Shown here in pieces: positions 1 to 8,812 of a stretch of DNA of 64,000 bases (positions are counted from its first letter, which is position 1; each line of letters starts with the position of its first letter). A program made the translations under genes and the position numbers. Where the stretch lies: NCBI RefSeq assembly GCF_019550795.1, contig NZ_CP080545.1, positions 637,001 to 701,000 of the forward strand, written 5' to 3'. The notes under the pieces are model-generated. The model saw nothing but the letters and a program-made list of their open reading frames with translations, made no database searches and had not been told where the DNA came from. The DNA comes from Paenibacillus sp. sptzw28. GTDB taxonomy: Bacteria > Bacillota > Bacilli > Paenibacillales > Paenibacillaceae.

Positions 1-112
1 CGACAATCCCGATACTTCCCGGCTCTCAAGCCCGGTCGCCATCGTCATCGGCCCGGTCGTCACAATGCGAGACAAGCTTGAATGGCGCAAGGTCGAGGCT
101 GTTATTGCATAA
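1..112 (+). CDS. C-terminal end of a tetrapyrrole (uroporphyrin-III C-) methyltransferase, partial
   Basis: Only the last 36 codons lie in the window, read from base 2 to the TAA at 110-112. The tail contains SPVAIVIGPVV followed by MRDKLEW. This resembles the closing strand and helix of SUMT/CobA-type S-adenosylmethionine tetrapyrrole methylases, which commonly end with a VxGxVVxLRxxLxW pattern. Such enzymes methylate uroporphyrinogen III on the way to siroheme or cobalamin. The assignment rests on this short tail alone; another member of the tetrapyrrole methylase superfamily is possible. A hairpin terminator follows 100 bases downstream. Confidence 0.5.
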   Translation, partial: DNPDTSRLSSPVAIVIGPVVTMRDKLEWRKVEAVIA

Positions 113-212
113 TGGATCTTTATGCGATTTTTCGTAAAGTGACACAGATCTCCAAATTGTATGTTTTTCATCGCATCATCGCATCATCCTGAACAATCCC
201 AAACTTTTGAGT

Positions 213-251
213 CCGCCTGCCGGTTCGGTCTGAACGCAGGCGGTTTTTTTG
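213..251 (+). terminator. Intrinsic terminator
   Basis: The arms CCGCCTGC (213-220) and GCAGGCGG (236-243) are perfectly complementary around a 15-base loop and are followed directly by a run of seven T. It ends the transcript of the partial methyltransferase gene. Just upstream (about 169-189) is a short run of GCATCATC direct repeats of no obvious function. Confidence 0.85.
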
Positions 252-315
252 TTTCTTTCCATCATTGCGAAGGGTTGTTAATATTAGTTCATACTGCTGT
301 CGGGGAGGGGTAGGG

Positions 316-996
316 ATGAATACTACGTATGCCGGAAGGCTGGAGGAATGGCTTCGTACCCATGAGAATGCCGCTGCGGCAGAGCCGATGTCAGCTTATA
401 TGCGTAATCAGTTTCCGTTTCTGGGCATTAAGAACCCTGAGCGGGCGGCGCTGACGAAGCAATTTATCAAGGGGAACGGCGTACCCTCAGGCGAAGAGTT
501 GGAGGAAGTCGCGCTGAAGCTGTGGGCTCTGCCGGAGCGTGAGTTTCAATACACGGCCATGCAGCTGCTGGAGAAGCGGCTGGAGGAAGCGGCGCCGTCA
601 CAAGCCAAGCTGCTCGAAATTCTGATTACGACAAAACCATGGTGGGATACGGTCGATTTGATTGCAGGGCATCTGGTCGGTTCTTTGTTCACCCGATACC
701 CTGAACTGGTCCCGGCTCATGCCCATCGCTGGATCGAGTCGGACAACCTGTGGCTGCGCCGGAGTGCGTTATTGTTTCAGCTCGGGTACAAAGGAAGGAC
801 CGATAGGGAGCTGCTATTCTCTTTTATAAGACGCTGTGCAGGAGAGAAAGATTTCTTCATCCGTAAAGCGATCGGGTGGGCGCTGCGTGAATACGGTAAG
901 ACAGACGCCGAGGCTGTCAGACAGTTCGTCCGGGAGACTGAATTGTCGCCACTAAGCGTAAGGGAAGCGCTCAAACGAATCGGTTCTGAAGCCTGA
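316..996 (+). CDS. DNA alkylation repeat protein, AlkD-like DNA glycosylase
   Basis: This 226-residue protein belongs to the AlkD/AlkC family of HEAT-like-repeat DNA glycosylases, which remove bulky or cationic alkylated bases such as N3- and N7-alkylpurines without base flipping. It carries KPWWDTVD near residues 108-114, R149 in the LWLRRS helix, and W188 in AIGWALREYGK. These correspond within one residue to the W109, D113, R148 and W187 set known from Bacillus cereus AlkD. The length matches the family. ATG 316 is chosen because GGGAGGGG ends five bases before it; an upstream TTG at 265 would add 17 unrelated residues. It stands alone in orientation and is probably monocistronic. Confidence 0.85.
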   Translation: MNTTYAGRLEEWLRTHENAAAAEPMSAYMRNQFPFLGIKNPERAALTKQFIKGNGVPSGEELEEVALKLWALPEREFQYTAMQLLEKRLEEAAPSQAKLLEILITTKPWWDTVDLIAGHLVGSLFTRYPELVPAHAHRWIESDNLWLRRSALLFQLGYKGRTDRELLFSFIRRCAGEKDFFIRKAIGWALREYGKTDAEAVRQFVRETELSPLSVREALKRIGSEA

Positions 997-1059
997 AGCC
1001 AGGTGAACGCTTTCGCCATAATTCTGCAGCATGATGGACCGTATTGTCAAAAATCACGT

Positions 1060-1088
1060 TTGACGGCCGCTTTAAACCATGGTATTCT
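1060..1088 (+). promoter_or_regulatory. SigA-type promoter for the alpha/beta hydrolase gene
   Basis: TTGACG (1060-1065) and TATTCT (1083-1088) are separated by exactly 17 bases, about 50 bases ahead of the start codon at 1140. Confidence 0.65.
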
Positions 1089-1139
1089 TAATTCCAACAA
1101 AGTAGGTAGGAATTATAGGGAATAAGGTGGTGCCGGTAT

Positions 1140-1964
1140 ATGAATCATCCCATTACCATCAAGAGCGGGCAGCTGCTCTTATCCGGAGTGCTGCAGTACC
1201 CGGTATTGGATCATGAAGAAAGCAGGGCGGTTAAATATCCGCTTATCATTATATGCCACGGCTTTATCGGGAACCGGATCGGGACCGACAGACTTTTTGT
1301 AGAGGCGGCCGACCGGTTAATCTCCAAAGGATATCTTGTGCTGCGTTTCGATTACGGCGGATGCGGAGAGAGCACCGGCGACTACGGCAGCGGCGGGCTG
1401 GATGAGTTGATCGAGCAGACAAGAACGGTCATTGACTACGCGTACAATCTGGATTTGGTCGATCCGGAACGGATCATACTGGTCGGCCACAGCTTGGGTG
1501 GGGCGGTAGCGGTTCTAACCGCGGCGCGCGATTCACGCGTGAAGTCGCTGGTCCTCTGGGCGCCGGTTGCGCATCCTTTCATGGACATCCGCAATATTAT
1601 CGGTACGAAGGCGATCGAGGAAATCGAGACCAAGGGCAAGAGCGAATATATGCATTACGAATTCACGAAGCGGTTTACCGATTCACTGGCCAAGTTCCAG
1701 CCGCTTACCGAGCTTCAGGGCTACAGAGGGGATGTGCTTGTCGTGCATGGGACGGCGGACACCGTCATTCCCGTTGATTACTGCTTCCTGTATCAGAAAA
1801 TGTTTTGGCTGCGCAAGGAAGGCGGCTGCGATAAAGAAGTGATTTTGCAGGGCGACCATACCTTTTCCTCGAAGGATTCCAGAGAACAACTCTTTGAAGC
1901 TACGCTCCTGTGGGTGGATGCCACCCGCAAACGCCGCGAGGACTGGAGCTATTGGACGATATGA
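1140..1964 (+). CDS. Alpha/beta hydrolase, esterase/acylaminoacyl-peptidase-like
   Basis: A cytoplasmic alpha/beta-hydrolase of 274 residues without a signal peptide. The oxyanion-hole HGF is at residues 40-42, the nucleophile elbow GHSLGG puts the catalytic serine at 118, the acid is D207 in HGTADTVIP, and the histidine is H240 in GDHTFS. The arrangement and length are like those of the cinnamoyl/feruloyl esterase-type S9-like hydrolases found in Firmicutes, so a small ester is a reasonable but unproven substrate. A 17-bp-spaced promoter precedes it and a strong hairpin terminator follows. No neighbour hints at a pathway. Confidence 0.85.
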   Translation: MNHPITIKSGQLLLSGVLQYPVLDHEESRAVKYPLIIICHGFIGNRIGTDRLFVEAADRLISKGYLVLRFDYGGCGESTGDYGSGGLDELIEQTRTVIDYAYNLDLVDPERIILVGHSLGGAVAVLTAARDSRVKSLVLWAPVAHPFMDIRNIIGTKAIEEIETKGKSEYMHYEFTKRFTDSLAKFQPLTELQGYRGDVLVVHGTADTVIPVDYCFLYQKMFWLRKEGGCDKEVILQGDHTFSSKDSREQLFEATLLWVDATRKRREDWSYWTI

Positions 1965-1972
1965 ACCACACC

Positions 1973-2021
1973 AAAACGCGCCCTTCTTCAAACCTGGCAG
2001 GTGTGAAAAAGGGCGCGTTTT
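1973..2021. terminator. Hairpin terminator
   Basis: AAAACGCGCCCTT (1973-1985) pairs with AAGGGCGCGTTTT (2009-2021). The A/T ends of the stem supply a T-run on either strand, so it could work for the hydrolase gene (+) and for the DUF1836 gene approaching from the other side (-). Confidence 0.75.
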
Positions 2022-2130
2022 GTCTTGTCCAACCAATGTTAGCGGATGCGACTGGCAAGCCATAACCCGGTTCATTTTCAAACAATATTTGAACCAGTCG
2101 ACAATCGTGTCCCAGCGTTTTCCCTAAACC

Positions 2131-2907
2131 TTAATTTAACCTTTGCAAAAATAACGTAGCATTCAAAAATCGTTTCGCCAAAGACTGAAAATACGATGTC
2201 TGCACCGATACCATCGCAATGAAAATGGTGTTGCTGACCACCTTCCTCTGCTCGACATTTAATTCTTCCAGTGTGCCAGCAAACTCGTCCACCCTTCGCT
2301 TGATCAAATTCTCCAACATATGATCATGATTCCGTTTTCCGCTTTCGTGACCGGACAGGTCGAGTACTTGGTCGTTGTTTTGGTCAAGTTCCTCAAATAT
2401 CGAAGAATACGCTTTATACAAGTAAAGCGGGCTGATCAAATCGCCGGTCTCATGTTGCGGGTCGTTGAAAACGAGCGTCAACAGCTTCCGGATCGACTCG
2501 AAGTCGAGGGTAGCCTTCAAATCGTCAATGATGAACAAAATGGCCGTTTGATCGATGGAATACTTCTTGCCTATTCTGGGCGGGCTGATCAGGTCTTTGA
2601 AGTCCCTCTTTACCCAATTTTGTACGGATGTGATGGAAAAATGAGTGTATTCAATTTGATTTCCCAGAGCAACAATATCCGCAAGTGAAAACCCGTCATT
2701 GGTTTGTTTCAATTTGATGATTTTCTCAAAAACGGGCGGCAGCGAGGTGGAGATAAAAGCTCCAAGCGACTTGCCGTGTTCGACATCCGTTTTATGCGAT
2801 TTCACCCATGCTTCCTGTAACGTCGCGAGTGGTGTTTTTTCCGTTACACCTCTTAATGATAAAAGCAGGGCGCCCATTTGATTTCTTGTTAAATAAAATG
2901 TATCCAT
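2131..2907 (-). CDS. DUF1836 domain-containing protein
   Basis: A 258-residue soluble protein containing the DUF1836 signature: a helical N-terminal half, then TSVQNWVKRDFKDLI, GKKYS, AILFIIDDLK and FESIRKLL. The family is widespread in Firmicutes and its function is not established. The NWVKRDF/GKKYS/ESIRKLL block resembles a MerR-like winged helix, so a regulatory role is often suspected. The start at 2907 (MDTFYLT) is preceded by GGGAGG seven bases upstream; the upstream alternative would swallow that ribosome site. The gene is divergent from the CNNM transporter across about 250 bases. Confidence 0.8.
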   Translation of the reverse strand: MDTFYLTRNQMGALLLSLRGVTEKTPLATLQEAWVKSHKTDVEHGKSLGAFISTSLPPVFEKIIKLKQTNDGFSLADIVALGNQIEYTHFSITSVQNWVKRDFKDLISPPRIGKKYSIDQTAILFIIDDLKATLDFESIRKLLTLVFNDPQHETGDLISPLYLYKAYSSIFEELDQNNDQVLDLSGHESGKRNHDHMLENLIKRRVDEFAGTLEELNVEQRKVVSNTIFIAMVSVQTSYFQSLAKRFLNATLFLQRLN

Positions 2908-3096
2908 AGGCGAACCTCCCAATCCAAATATAAGCTCATTTGAACTAATCGTAAGACTTTATTATAAGAATGTCAAAGAGTGTAAAGAAAAGAAGAATAT
3001 CCTTCCTGGGCGGCTCGTACGGCGATAATTCTCGGTTTTTCGGCTTTTAAGGATGAATATAAGCTTTGCATATAAATTCAATAAATAATATTATAG

Positions 3097-3108
3097 GTTC
3101 ATATGAAC
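3097..3108. promoter_or_regulatory. 12-bp perfect palindrome upstream of the CNNM transporter gene
   Basis: GTTCATATGAAC is a perfect palindrome 48 bases before the start at 3157, in the AT-rich divergent intergenic region. It may be an operator for either neighbour; no binding protein can be named. Confidence 0.35.
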
Positions 3109-3156
3109 TTTACTCAGGAATGTTCATTAAATTATTCATTCGAATAGGAGAAAAGA

Positions 3157-4458
3157 ATGATTGCTACTAATTTAATTCTAGTGGCTCTGTTGATTATTGC
3201 CACCGCATTTTTCGTAGCGACCGAATTCGCTATCGTAAAGATTCGATCCAGCCGTATCGATCAACTGGTGCTTGAAAATCGCAAAAATGCTATCGCTGTT
3301 AAAAAGGTCATCAGCAATTTGGACGGTTATTTGTCGGCGTGCCAGCTCGGCATAACGATCACTGCGCTTGGACTCGGTTGGCTTGGGGAGCCGACTGTCG
3401 AAAAGCTGCTGCATCCCGTTCTCGAGCCATTGCATCTCCCGGGAGAGGCTGTATCTTTCCTGTCTTTTATCATTGCCTTCCTGTTAATTACGTATCTGCA
3501 CGTCGTACTCGGCGAACTTGCGCCGAAAACCGTTGCGATCCAAAAAGCTGAACAGGTCGCTCTAATGACCGCTCGACCCATTATATTTTTCTATAAAATC
3601 ATGTACCCGTTCATTTGGTTATTGAATGGATCCGCCAATTACCTGATCCGTTTATTCGGGATGAAGCCGGCTAAAGAGCATGAGGAGGCCCACTCGGAGG
3701 AAGAGCTGCGAATTATTTTGTCGGAGAGTTACGAAAGCGGAAAAATCAATAAATCCGAATACGGCTATGTGAAGCGGATTTTTGCTTTCGACGATTTGCT
3801 GGCCCGGGAAATTATGGTTCCCCGGACCGACATGGTCTGTTTGTACCTGGATCATTCAATGAAAGAAAACCTTCAAATTATTAAAGACGAGCAATACACC
3901 CGTTTTCCGGTGGTAAAGGATAACAAGGACCATATCGTTGGAATGATGAATACGAAACAATTTTTTCTGCATCACGACGACAACCCGAATCTCAAAATTT
4001 CCGACTTGCTCCATCCGGTAATGACAGTATCGGAGTCAATGCCGGTAAAGACACTTCTGCGCAAAATGCAGCAGGAGCGAGTCCAAATGGCTGTCCTGGC
4101 GGACGAGTACGGCGGTACGTCCGGGATCATTACAATCGAAGATATATTGGAAGAGATTGTTGGGGAAATTCGCGATGAATTCGATACCGAAGAGAATCAG
4201 CCGATCGAAAAAGTCAGTGACAACCACCTCATCGTCGACGGAAAAGTTTCGATTACGCACGTCAACGACCTGTTAAATTCCGATATAGACAGCAATACCT
4301 CGGGCACGATTGGAGGATGGCTGTACGGTCAAAATGCAGAGTTAAAGAATGGAAGCGAGTGGCGATACAAGAATTTGACTTTTATTGTGAAGAATAAAGA
4401 AAATCACCGCATCCGAAAAATCGAAATCATAAAGCGGGATGATGATATCAAACATTAA
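3157..4458 (+). CDS. CNNM/HlyC-CorC family transporter with CBS pair
   Basis: A 433-residue membrane protein with the standard CNNM architecture. An N-terminal DUF21 transmembrane domain (about residues 1-190, with TEFAIVKIRSSR and GWLGEP motifs) is followed by two CBS domains (about 215-335, with MVPRTDM and DEYGGTSGIITIEDILEEIVGEI). A C-terminal CorC/HlyC domain (about 350-430) closes it. Relatives such as Bacillus MpfA act in Mg2+ efflux or homeostasis; older names call them hemolysin C. A GGAG site five bases ahead of the ATG fixes the start. A YtvI-like membrane gene follows in the same direction after about 100 bases. Confidence 0.9.
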   Translation: MIATNLILVALLIIATAFFVATEFAIVKIRSSRIDQLVLENRKNAIAVKKVISNLDGYLSACQLGITITALGLGWLGEPTVEKLLHPVLEPLHLPGEAVSFLSFIIAFLLITYLHVVLGELAPKTVAIQKAEQVALMTARPIIFFYKIMYPFIWLLNGSANYLIRLFGMKPAKEHEEAHSEEELRIILSESYESGKINKSEYGYVKRIFAFDDLLAREIMVPRTDMVCLYLDHSMKENLQIIKDEQYTRFPVVKDNKDHIVGMMNTKQFFLHHDDNPNLKISDLLHPVMTVSESMPVKTLLRKMQQERVQMAVLADEYGGTSGIITIEDILEEIVGEIRDEFDTEENQPIEKVSDNHLIVDGKVSITHVNDLLNSDIDSNTSGTIGGWLYGQNAELKNGSEWRYKNLTFIVKNKENHRIRKIEIIKRDDDIKH

Positions 4459-4566
4459 ATGTATTAAACCGATTATTAATTCATAAAGTGAAGACATGCT
4501 TACTCGGGACAACTGGTTGTGCTTAACCCGAATCCTGTGGCCAAGTTTATGCGAAAGAGGGATGTC

Positions 4567-5613
4567 ATGGCTGCTAAGTCATTAATATTTTTTGCCGTTT
4601 GCTTGATCCTGCTTTTCGCTATATTCACTATAGGATCGCCATTTTTACTTGCTTTTCTAGCGGCTATACTATTAGAACCTGTCAACAGTTTGATCATGAA
4701 ATATGCCCGAATGAATCGTTTAGCCGCTTCAACTGTTACCTGTACGATTTTTTTCCTGGGGTTGTTGGGAGGGTTTGTTTTTCTTGGTGTGAAGGTGTTC
4801 GCCCAGCTGCGTGATTTTTGGGGAAACATTCCCGGTTTTATCAATGAGCTGAATGTATATATAAATAACGCAATCACTCGAACGGAGCTGTTTTATCAAA
4901 CTCTTGATCCAGGAACGGCGGAACAGCTTCAGACCGGTTTAAGTAATTTGGCGTCGAGCTTTGTGGAAGCTGCCAAAACGGGTATTTCATCCGTTTCGGG
5001 CATTTTTCTAGGAGTAATTAAAATGGTCCCGAATATGTTTATCTTTTTTTTGGTGTTTATTGTTGCTCTGTATTTATTCAGCTATCATCTCCCTCGCCTG
5101 AAGAGCACTTTCCTTGCGCTTTTCGAAAAAGCATCCAGGCACAAAATGGAGCATGTTCTTAAAAGCCTGCATCGTTCGGTGCTCGGATTCATCAAAGCGC
5201 AAATGATACTGAGCTTCATTACGTATACTATCACATTGGCTGGTCTGGTGATTATGCAGATGGAGTATCCGCTTGCTATTTCATTGCTCGTCGTTATCGT
5301 AGATGTACTCCCCATACTTGGTGTCGGTTCGGTGTTGGTGCCGTGGGCTGTATATAATTTCATGACAGACGATCCCTATATGGGCGTTGGACTGCTAATC
5401 CTGTTTATCGTTATTACGATTATTCGCCGCATCGTGGAACCGAAGGTACTTGGCCACTCCGTAGGAATCGGTTCCATTTCTGCACTTGTGAGTTTGTATA
5501 TCGGATTTCAACTGATCGGTGTGATCGGTCTGTTTTTGGGCCCGCTCGTCGTTATTGTTTTTCAGGCGATGAGAAAAGCAGACCTATTAAAAATCCAGAT
5601 TAAACTTGAATAA
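4567..5613 (+). CDS. AI-2E/YtvI family sporulation-type integral membrane protein
   Basis: This polytopic membrane protein of 348 residues belongs to the AI-2E transporter (UPF0118/PerM) superfamily and looks most like the YtvI branch. It has N-terminal hydrophobic segments, a long amphipathic region (about 75-150), the conserved DVLPILGVGSVLVPW block and the EPKVLGHSVG motif near residue 295. YtvI of Bacillus is reported among sporulation membrane proteins, but its transport substrate is not known. ATG 4567 is chosen because AAGAGGG lies five bases upstream; earlier starts at 4519 or 4549 lack a ribosome site. A strong bidirectional terminator follows. Confidence 0.8.
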   Translation: MAAKSLIFFAVCLILLFAIFTIGSPFLLAFLAAILLEPVNSLIMKYARMNRLAASTVTCTIFFLGLLGGFVFLGVKVFAQLRDFWGNIPGFINELNVYINNAITRTELFYQTLDPGTAEQLQTGLSNLASSFVEAAKTGISSVSGIFLGVIKMVPNMFIFFLVFIVALYLFSYHLPRLKSTFLALFEKASRHKMEHVLKSLHRSVLGFIKAQMILSFITYTITLAGLVIMQMEYPLAISLLVVIVDVLPILGVGSVLVPWAVYNFMTDDPYMGVGLLILFIVITIIRRIVEPKVLGHSVGIGSISALVSLYIGFQLIGVIGLFLGPLVVIVFQAMRKADLLKIQIKLE

Positions 5614-5687
5614 GAAGCTTTGATGGCACGCCGGATAGCGTTTCCTCCCCGAGCGAACGTATACGCAATAAATGTGATGCCCTGCCA

Positions 5688-5736
5688 AGAACAACCACCG
5701 GGTTTGGAGATGAAGCCCGGTGGTTGTTCTTTTTCG
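5688..5736. terminator. Bidirectional intrinsic terminator
   Basis: A stem of about 18 bp runs from AGAACAACCACCGGG (from 5688) to CCCGGTGGTTGTTCT (to 5730) and is followed by TTTTT. The A-rich sequence before it would give a weaker T-run on the other strand. It separates the YtvI-like gene (+) from the LacI remnant and neopullulanase (-). Confidence 0.9.
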
Positions 5737-5746
5737 AGTGTAACGG

Positions 5747-6143
5747 CTATAAATGTCCGCAATTGCCGGCGATGGCGTCGATTAGATACGGTTTGTAGGA
5801 ACCGGTGTCAATCGAGCTGATCGGCGTTGAGGCAAGCTCGGACAACGGTATATTGTTGAAGCTTACGATGCTGATATCGCCCGGAACGCTGTATCCAAGC
5901 TCTGTAAGCCCGCGCAGAACGCTGAAAGCGAGAAGGTCGACGTATACGACCAGCGCGGTCGGCCGTTCAGGCAGACTCATAAGATTGGACATAACGAAAA
6001 ATCCGCGCTCCTGCAGCTGCTCGCCCTCGACGATCCATTCCTCGCGGGCTGGCAGCTTGGCTTCTGAGAGCGCTTTTTTGTAACCGGTCAGCCGGTCCTG
6101 TGATACAACCAAATTCGGCAGTTGTACGTATAGGTGTGATCCG
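5747..6143 (-). pseudogene. Remnant of a LacI/MalR-family regulator gene, truncated at both ends
   Basis: The minus strand just downstream of the neopullulanase stop encodes about 130 residues of a LacI-type effector domain. It shows SQDRLTGYKKAL, RPTALVVYVDLLA, a LGYSVPGDISIVSFNN block and ASTPISSIDTG. The helix-turn-helix and the first half of the effector domain are absent. The C terminus also diverges right after SSIDTGSY and stops early, where intact relatives run on for another 40-50 residues. There is no start codon with a ribosome site for the surviving part. MalR-type regulators commonly sit beside neopullulanase genes, so this is probably the decayed local regulator of the adjacent gene. 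Confidence 0.75.
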
Positions 6144-7919
6144 TTATATTTTCGCCGCTGGGGCGTCCAATCGCTTAAATACGGCAAATCCGTACCCCTC
6201 AAGCTTCATGGCGAGCTCGCCTGCTTTCGTTTTCACCGTTTCACCGGTGAAAACATTCTGCCACGTGCCTTTCGCCGCCGGAACCTCCAGCTTACGGCCG
6301 CTTTTGCCGGCGTTCATCGCAATGATGAACCGCTCGCCGCTCTCGCCGCAGATGCGCTCGTACACAACGGCCTTATCCTTTTCTTTGGCATGGAGAAAAC
6401 GAATGTCCATCGACCGAAGTGAAGGATTTTGGTTGCGCAGCGATATGAGCGTACGGTAGAAGTGTAGCAGCTCGCCGTTCTGCTCCCGCTCGTCCCAGAC
6501 CATACATTTACGGCAGTCCGGGTCCTGTCCGCCGTCCAGGCCGATCTCGTCTCCGTAGTAAATGCAGGGGACGCCGGGGTAGGTAAGCTGGAAGAGCGCG
6601 GCCAGCTTCATCCGGCGCTCGTCCCCGCCGCAAATCGTAAGCAGCCGAGGAGTATCATGGCTGCCCAGCAGGTTGAAGGCGGCTTCGCCCACCTGACGGG
6701 GATAGCCGCCGAGCTGCGCGCCGATTGCATCGGCAAGACCGGCTCCGTCCAGTTTGCCGTACGCGGCGTAATCCAGCACTGCATCGGTGAAGGGATAGTT
6801 CATTACGGCATCGAACTGATCCCCCTGCAGCCACATGATCGAATCGTTCCATATTTCTCCGAGAATGTAGGCGTCAGGGTTTACGTCCTTGATTGTTTGG
6901 CGGAATTCGCGCCAGAACTGATGGTCGACTTCGTTGGCAACGTCAAGCCGCCAGCCGTCAATGCCGATTTCCTGGGTCCAATAGCGCGCCGCGCTTAGCA
7001 AATAGTCCTTCACGTCCGGATGCTCGGTGTTCAGCTTAGGCATGATCGGCTCGAATGCGAACGTCTCGTATGTCGGGATACCGTTCTCTACGCGCAGCGG
7101 CCAGTCGCGCACGTGGAACCAGTCTGCATATTCCGACTCGGCCCCTTTCTCGAGGACGTCAACGAAAGGGGGAAACGTTTTGCCGGCATGGTTGAACACG
7201 GCATCGAGCAGCACGCGGATACCTAGCCGGTGACAGGCGTCGACGAGTTCCTTGAGTTTCCCGTTCGTGCCGAAATGCGGATCAACCTTCATATAATCGG
7301 CGGTGTCGTATTTATGGTTGGTCGTGGCTTCGAAGATCGGGCAGAAATAAATGGCGTTAATGCCGAGCTCCGACAAGTAGTCGAGCTTATTCAGTACCCC
7401 CTGCAGGTCGCCTCCGAAGAAATTGTCTCGAGTCGGCGAGCCGCCCCACGGTTCGGTGCCTTCCAGGTCGTTCGACAGGTCGCCGTTTGCAAACCGCTCC
7501 GGGAAAATTTGATAGAAAACGGCATCCTTTACCCAAGCCGGAGGCTCGAACACATCGATGGGATTGATGAATGGAAAATCGAAAAATTGCAGCGGATTAT
7601 CCGGCTGCTTGGAGACGAAGCCGCGCTCGGTCATCCACAGCTTGTGCCGGCCTTTCTCCAGTTGAAACGCGTAACGCAGTCTGCGGTAAGGCGGCTTGAC
7701 GGCCGCTTCCCAATAATCGAACAGCGAGTCCGAGGCAAATAAACGCATCGGCACTTTGTTCACCGTGTCATCCCAGGCGTATTTGTCGCCGGCGACGGCT
7801 TTGACCGAGTCGACATCGCCTTTCTTCGTGCGCACCCGCAGGTGGACGGTCTCACTGTCGTAAGCATACGACCAGTTTTGTTTCGGACGGTGGTAAATGG
7901 CTTCAAGCAGCAAGCTCAT
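6144..7919 (-). CDS. Neopullulanase/cyclomaltodextrinase, GH13 alpha-glycosidase
   Basis: A cytoplasmic GH13 enzyme of about 591 residues with the N-terminal CBM34-like domain (about 1-120) typical of neopullulanases, maltogenic amylases and cyclomaltodextrinases. Family blocks are all present: [35 protein letters not shown] (nucleophile Asp), GEIW (acid/base Glu) and LLGSHDTPR (third carboxylate). It hydrolyses pullulan, cyclodextrins or maltodextrins taken up by the cell. AAGGAG lies only two bases before ATG 7919 but eight bases before the TTG at 7913, which would give [10 protein letters not shown] as in many relatives, so TTG 7913 may be the real start. Its probable regulator survives only as a fragment downstream. 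Confidence 0.9.
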   Translation of the reverse strand: MSLLLEAIYHRPKQNWSYAYDSETVHLRVRTKKGDVDSVKAVAGDKYAWDDTVNKVPMRLFASDSLFDYWEAAVKPPYRRLRYAFQLEKGRHKLWMTERGFVSKQPDNPLQFFDFPFINPIDVFEPPAWVKDAVFYQIFPERFANGDLSNDLEGTEPWGGSPTRDNFFGGDLQGVLNKLDYLSELGINAIYFCPIFEATTNHKYDTADYMKVDPHFGTNGKLKELVDACHRLGIRVLLDAVFNHAGKTFPPFVDVLEKGAESEYADWFHVRDWPLRVENGIPTYETFAFEPIMPKLNTEHPDVKDYLLSAARYWTQEIGIDGWRLDVANEVDHQFWREFRQTIKDVNPDAYILGEIWNDSIMWLQGDQFDAVMNYPFTDAVLDYAAYGKLDGAGLADAIGAQLGGYPRQVGEAAFNLLGSHDTPRLLTICGGDERRMKLAALFQLTYPGVPCIYYGDEIGLDGGQDPDCRKCMVWDEREQNGELLHFYRTLISLRNQNPSLRSMDIRFLHAKEKDKAVVYERICGESGERFIIAMNAGKSGRKLEVPAAKGTWQNVFTGETVKTKAGELAMKLEGYGFAVFKRLDAPAAKI

Positions 7920-7955
7920 CACTCCTTGGTTAATTTAAGACCAGGAAGCCGGTAA

Positions 7956-7996
7956 GTAAAAAAGGCACAACCCCGTGAGTATCTCGAGGTTGTACC
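7956..7996 (-). terminator. Intrinsic terminator of the methyltransferase gene
   Basis: Read on the minus strand, GTACAACC pairs with GGTTGTGC and is followed by a TTTTTT run (7958-7963 region). It lies downstream of the gene at 8139-8666 and ahead of the neopullulanase start. Confidence 0.65.
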
Positions 7997-8138
7997 TTCA
8001 GGTAACATGGCCTTTTATATGTAGTCTCATTGTACCATCGCCCGCTGGAAATGAACAGATAGCCGCCGTTATATTCCGGTTATAATTTCGATCTTCCGGA
8101 GGTTGATTTGGACCATCTTCCGAAACAGAAGAAGCGAG

Positions 8139-8666
8139 CTACTTCTTTTCCGCTGAGATTATTAAGAACATAGGTCTTCGGATTTCATCTTTCATTTCCG
8201 GAATATTTTTCAGCATTTCATCAGATGGGATAGGTTCCTTCACTGCTGTTATGGAGCCCTCTGCCGCCAGCAAACGATAGACTTTTGTGCAAATGGATTC
8301 AAACGACTCCATATAATGAAAAGCCAAGGAACTGATAACCACATCAAATTGAGAGTCTGCAAAGTTGATGTCTTCAATTGCCATTTTTAAATAAGAAATC
8401 AAGGGGTCATCCGTCATTTCACGAGCCTTTTGAAGCATTTTTTCGGAAATATCGACACCTGTCACAGAACTTGCTTGCTGCTCTCGGGCATATCGGCAGT
8501 GCCAGCCGAAACCGCAGCCTAAATCAAGTACACTTTTATTTCGCAGATCCGGTATTAGCGCTTTCAATGCATGCCATTCTCCCGCTCCTTCAAGTCCTTT
8601 GACTGACCTGGACATTTGTTCATAGGCTGAAAAGAAATTCACATCATCATATTTATTTTGTTTCAT
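8139..8666 (-). CDS. Class I SAM-dependent methyltransferase with an internal deletion
   Basis: The 175-residue product has a Methyltransf_11/25-type Rossmann core: VLDLGCGFGWHCRYA (motif I), GVDISEKML (motif II), and FDVVISSLAFHYM (motif IV). The tail PSDEMLKNIPEMKDEIRRPMFL is typical of roughly 245-residue Firmicute methyltransferases. In those, some 65-70 residues separate the VYRLLxxGG strand from this tail; here they are joined directly at LLAAEGSITAVKEP, in frame. The core is complete but the substrate-facing segment is lost, so the protein may be inactive. AGGAGAG lies about ten bases before ATG 8666. A promoter (TTGATA, 17 bp, TAAGAT) is visible upstream. Confidence 0.7.
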   Translation of the reverse strand: MKQNKYDDVNFFSAYEQMSRSVKGLEGAGEWHALKALIPDLRNKSVLDLGCGFGWHCRYAREQQASSVTGVDISEKMLQKAREMTDDPLISYLKMAIEDINFADSQFDVVISSLAFHYMESFESICTKVYRLLAAEGSITAVKEPIPSDEMLKNIPEMKDEIRRPMFLIISAEKK

Positions 8667-8703
8667 CTTGATTGATCTCTCCTGTTTTACTTTCGTTTTA
8701 TTT

Positions 8704-8732
8704 ATCTTAATAAATCGCGACGAGTCTATCAA
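8704..8732 (-). promoter_or_regulatory. SigA-type promoter of the methyltransferase gene
   Basis: On the minus strand TTGATA (8727-8732) and TAAGAT (8704-8709) are spaced by 17 bases, about 40 bases before the start codon at 8666. Confidence 0.55.
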
Positions 8733-8765
8733 AAGATACTGTTTGCTCAGGCGAAGCCAAGAAAT

Positions 8766-8792
8766 ACAAAAGGCCGCCGGATCCCGGCAGCC
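8766..8792 (-). terminator. Intrinsic terminator of the rhamnogalacturonan lyase gene
   Basis: On the minus strand a 9-bp GC-rich stem, GGCTGCCGG with CCGGCGGCC, encloses a very short loop and is followed by TTTT. It begins about 20 bases after the stop of the lyase gene. Confidence 0.75.
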
Positions 8793-8812
8793 GTAAAGTA
8801 TCGATAAGGTAA

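Noticed and set aside
169..189. Short GCATCATC direct repeats
   Set aside because: Only two to three short copies in non-coding sequence; no structure or function can be argued.
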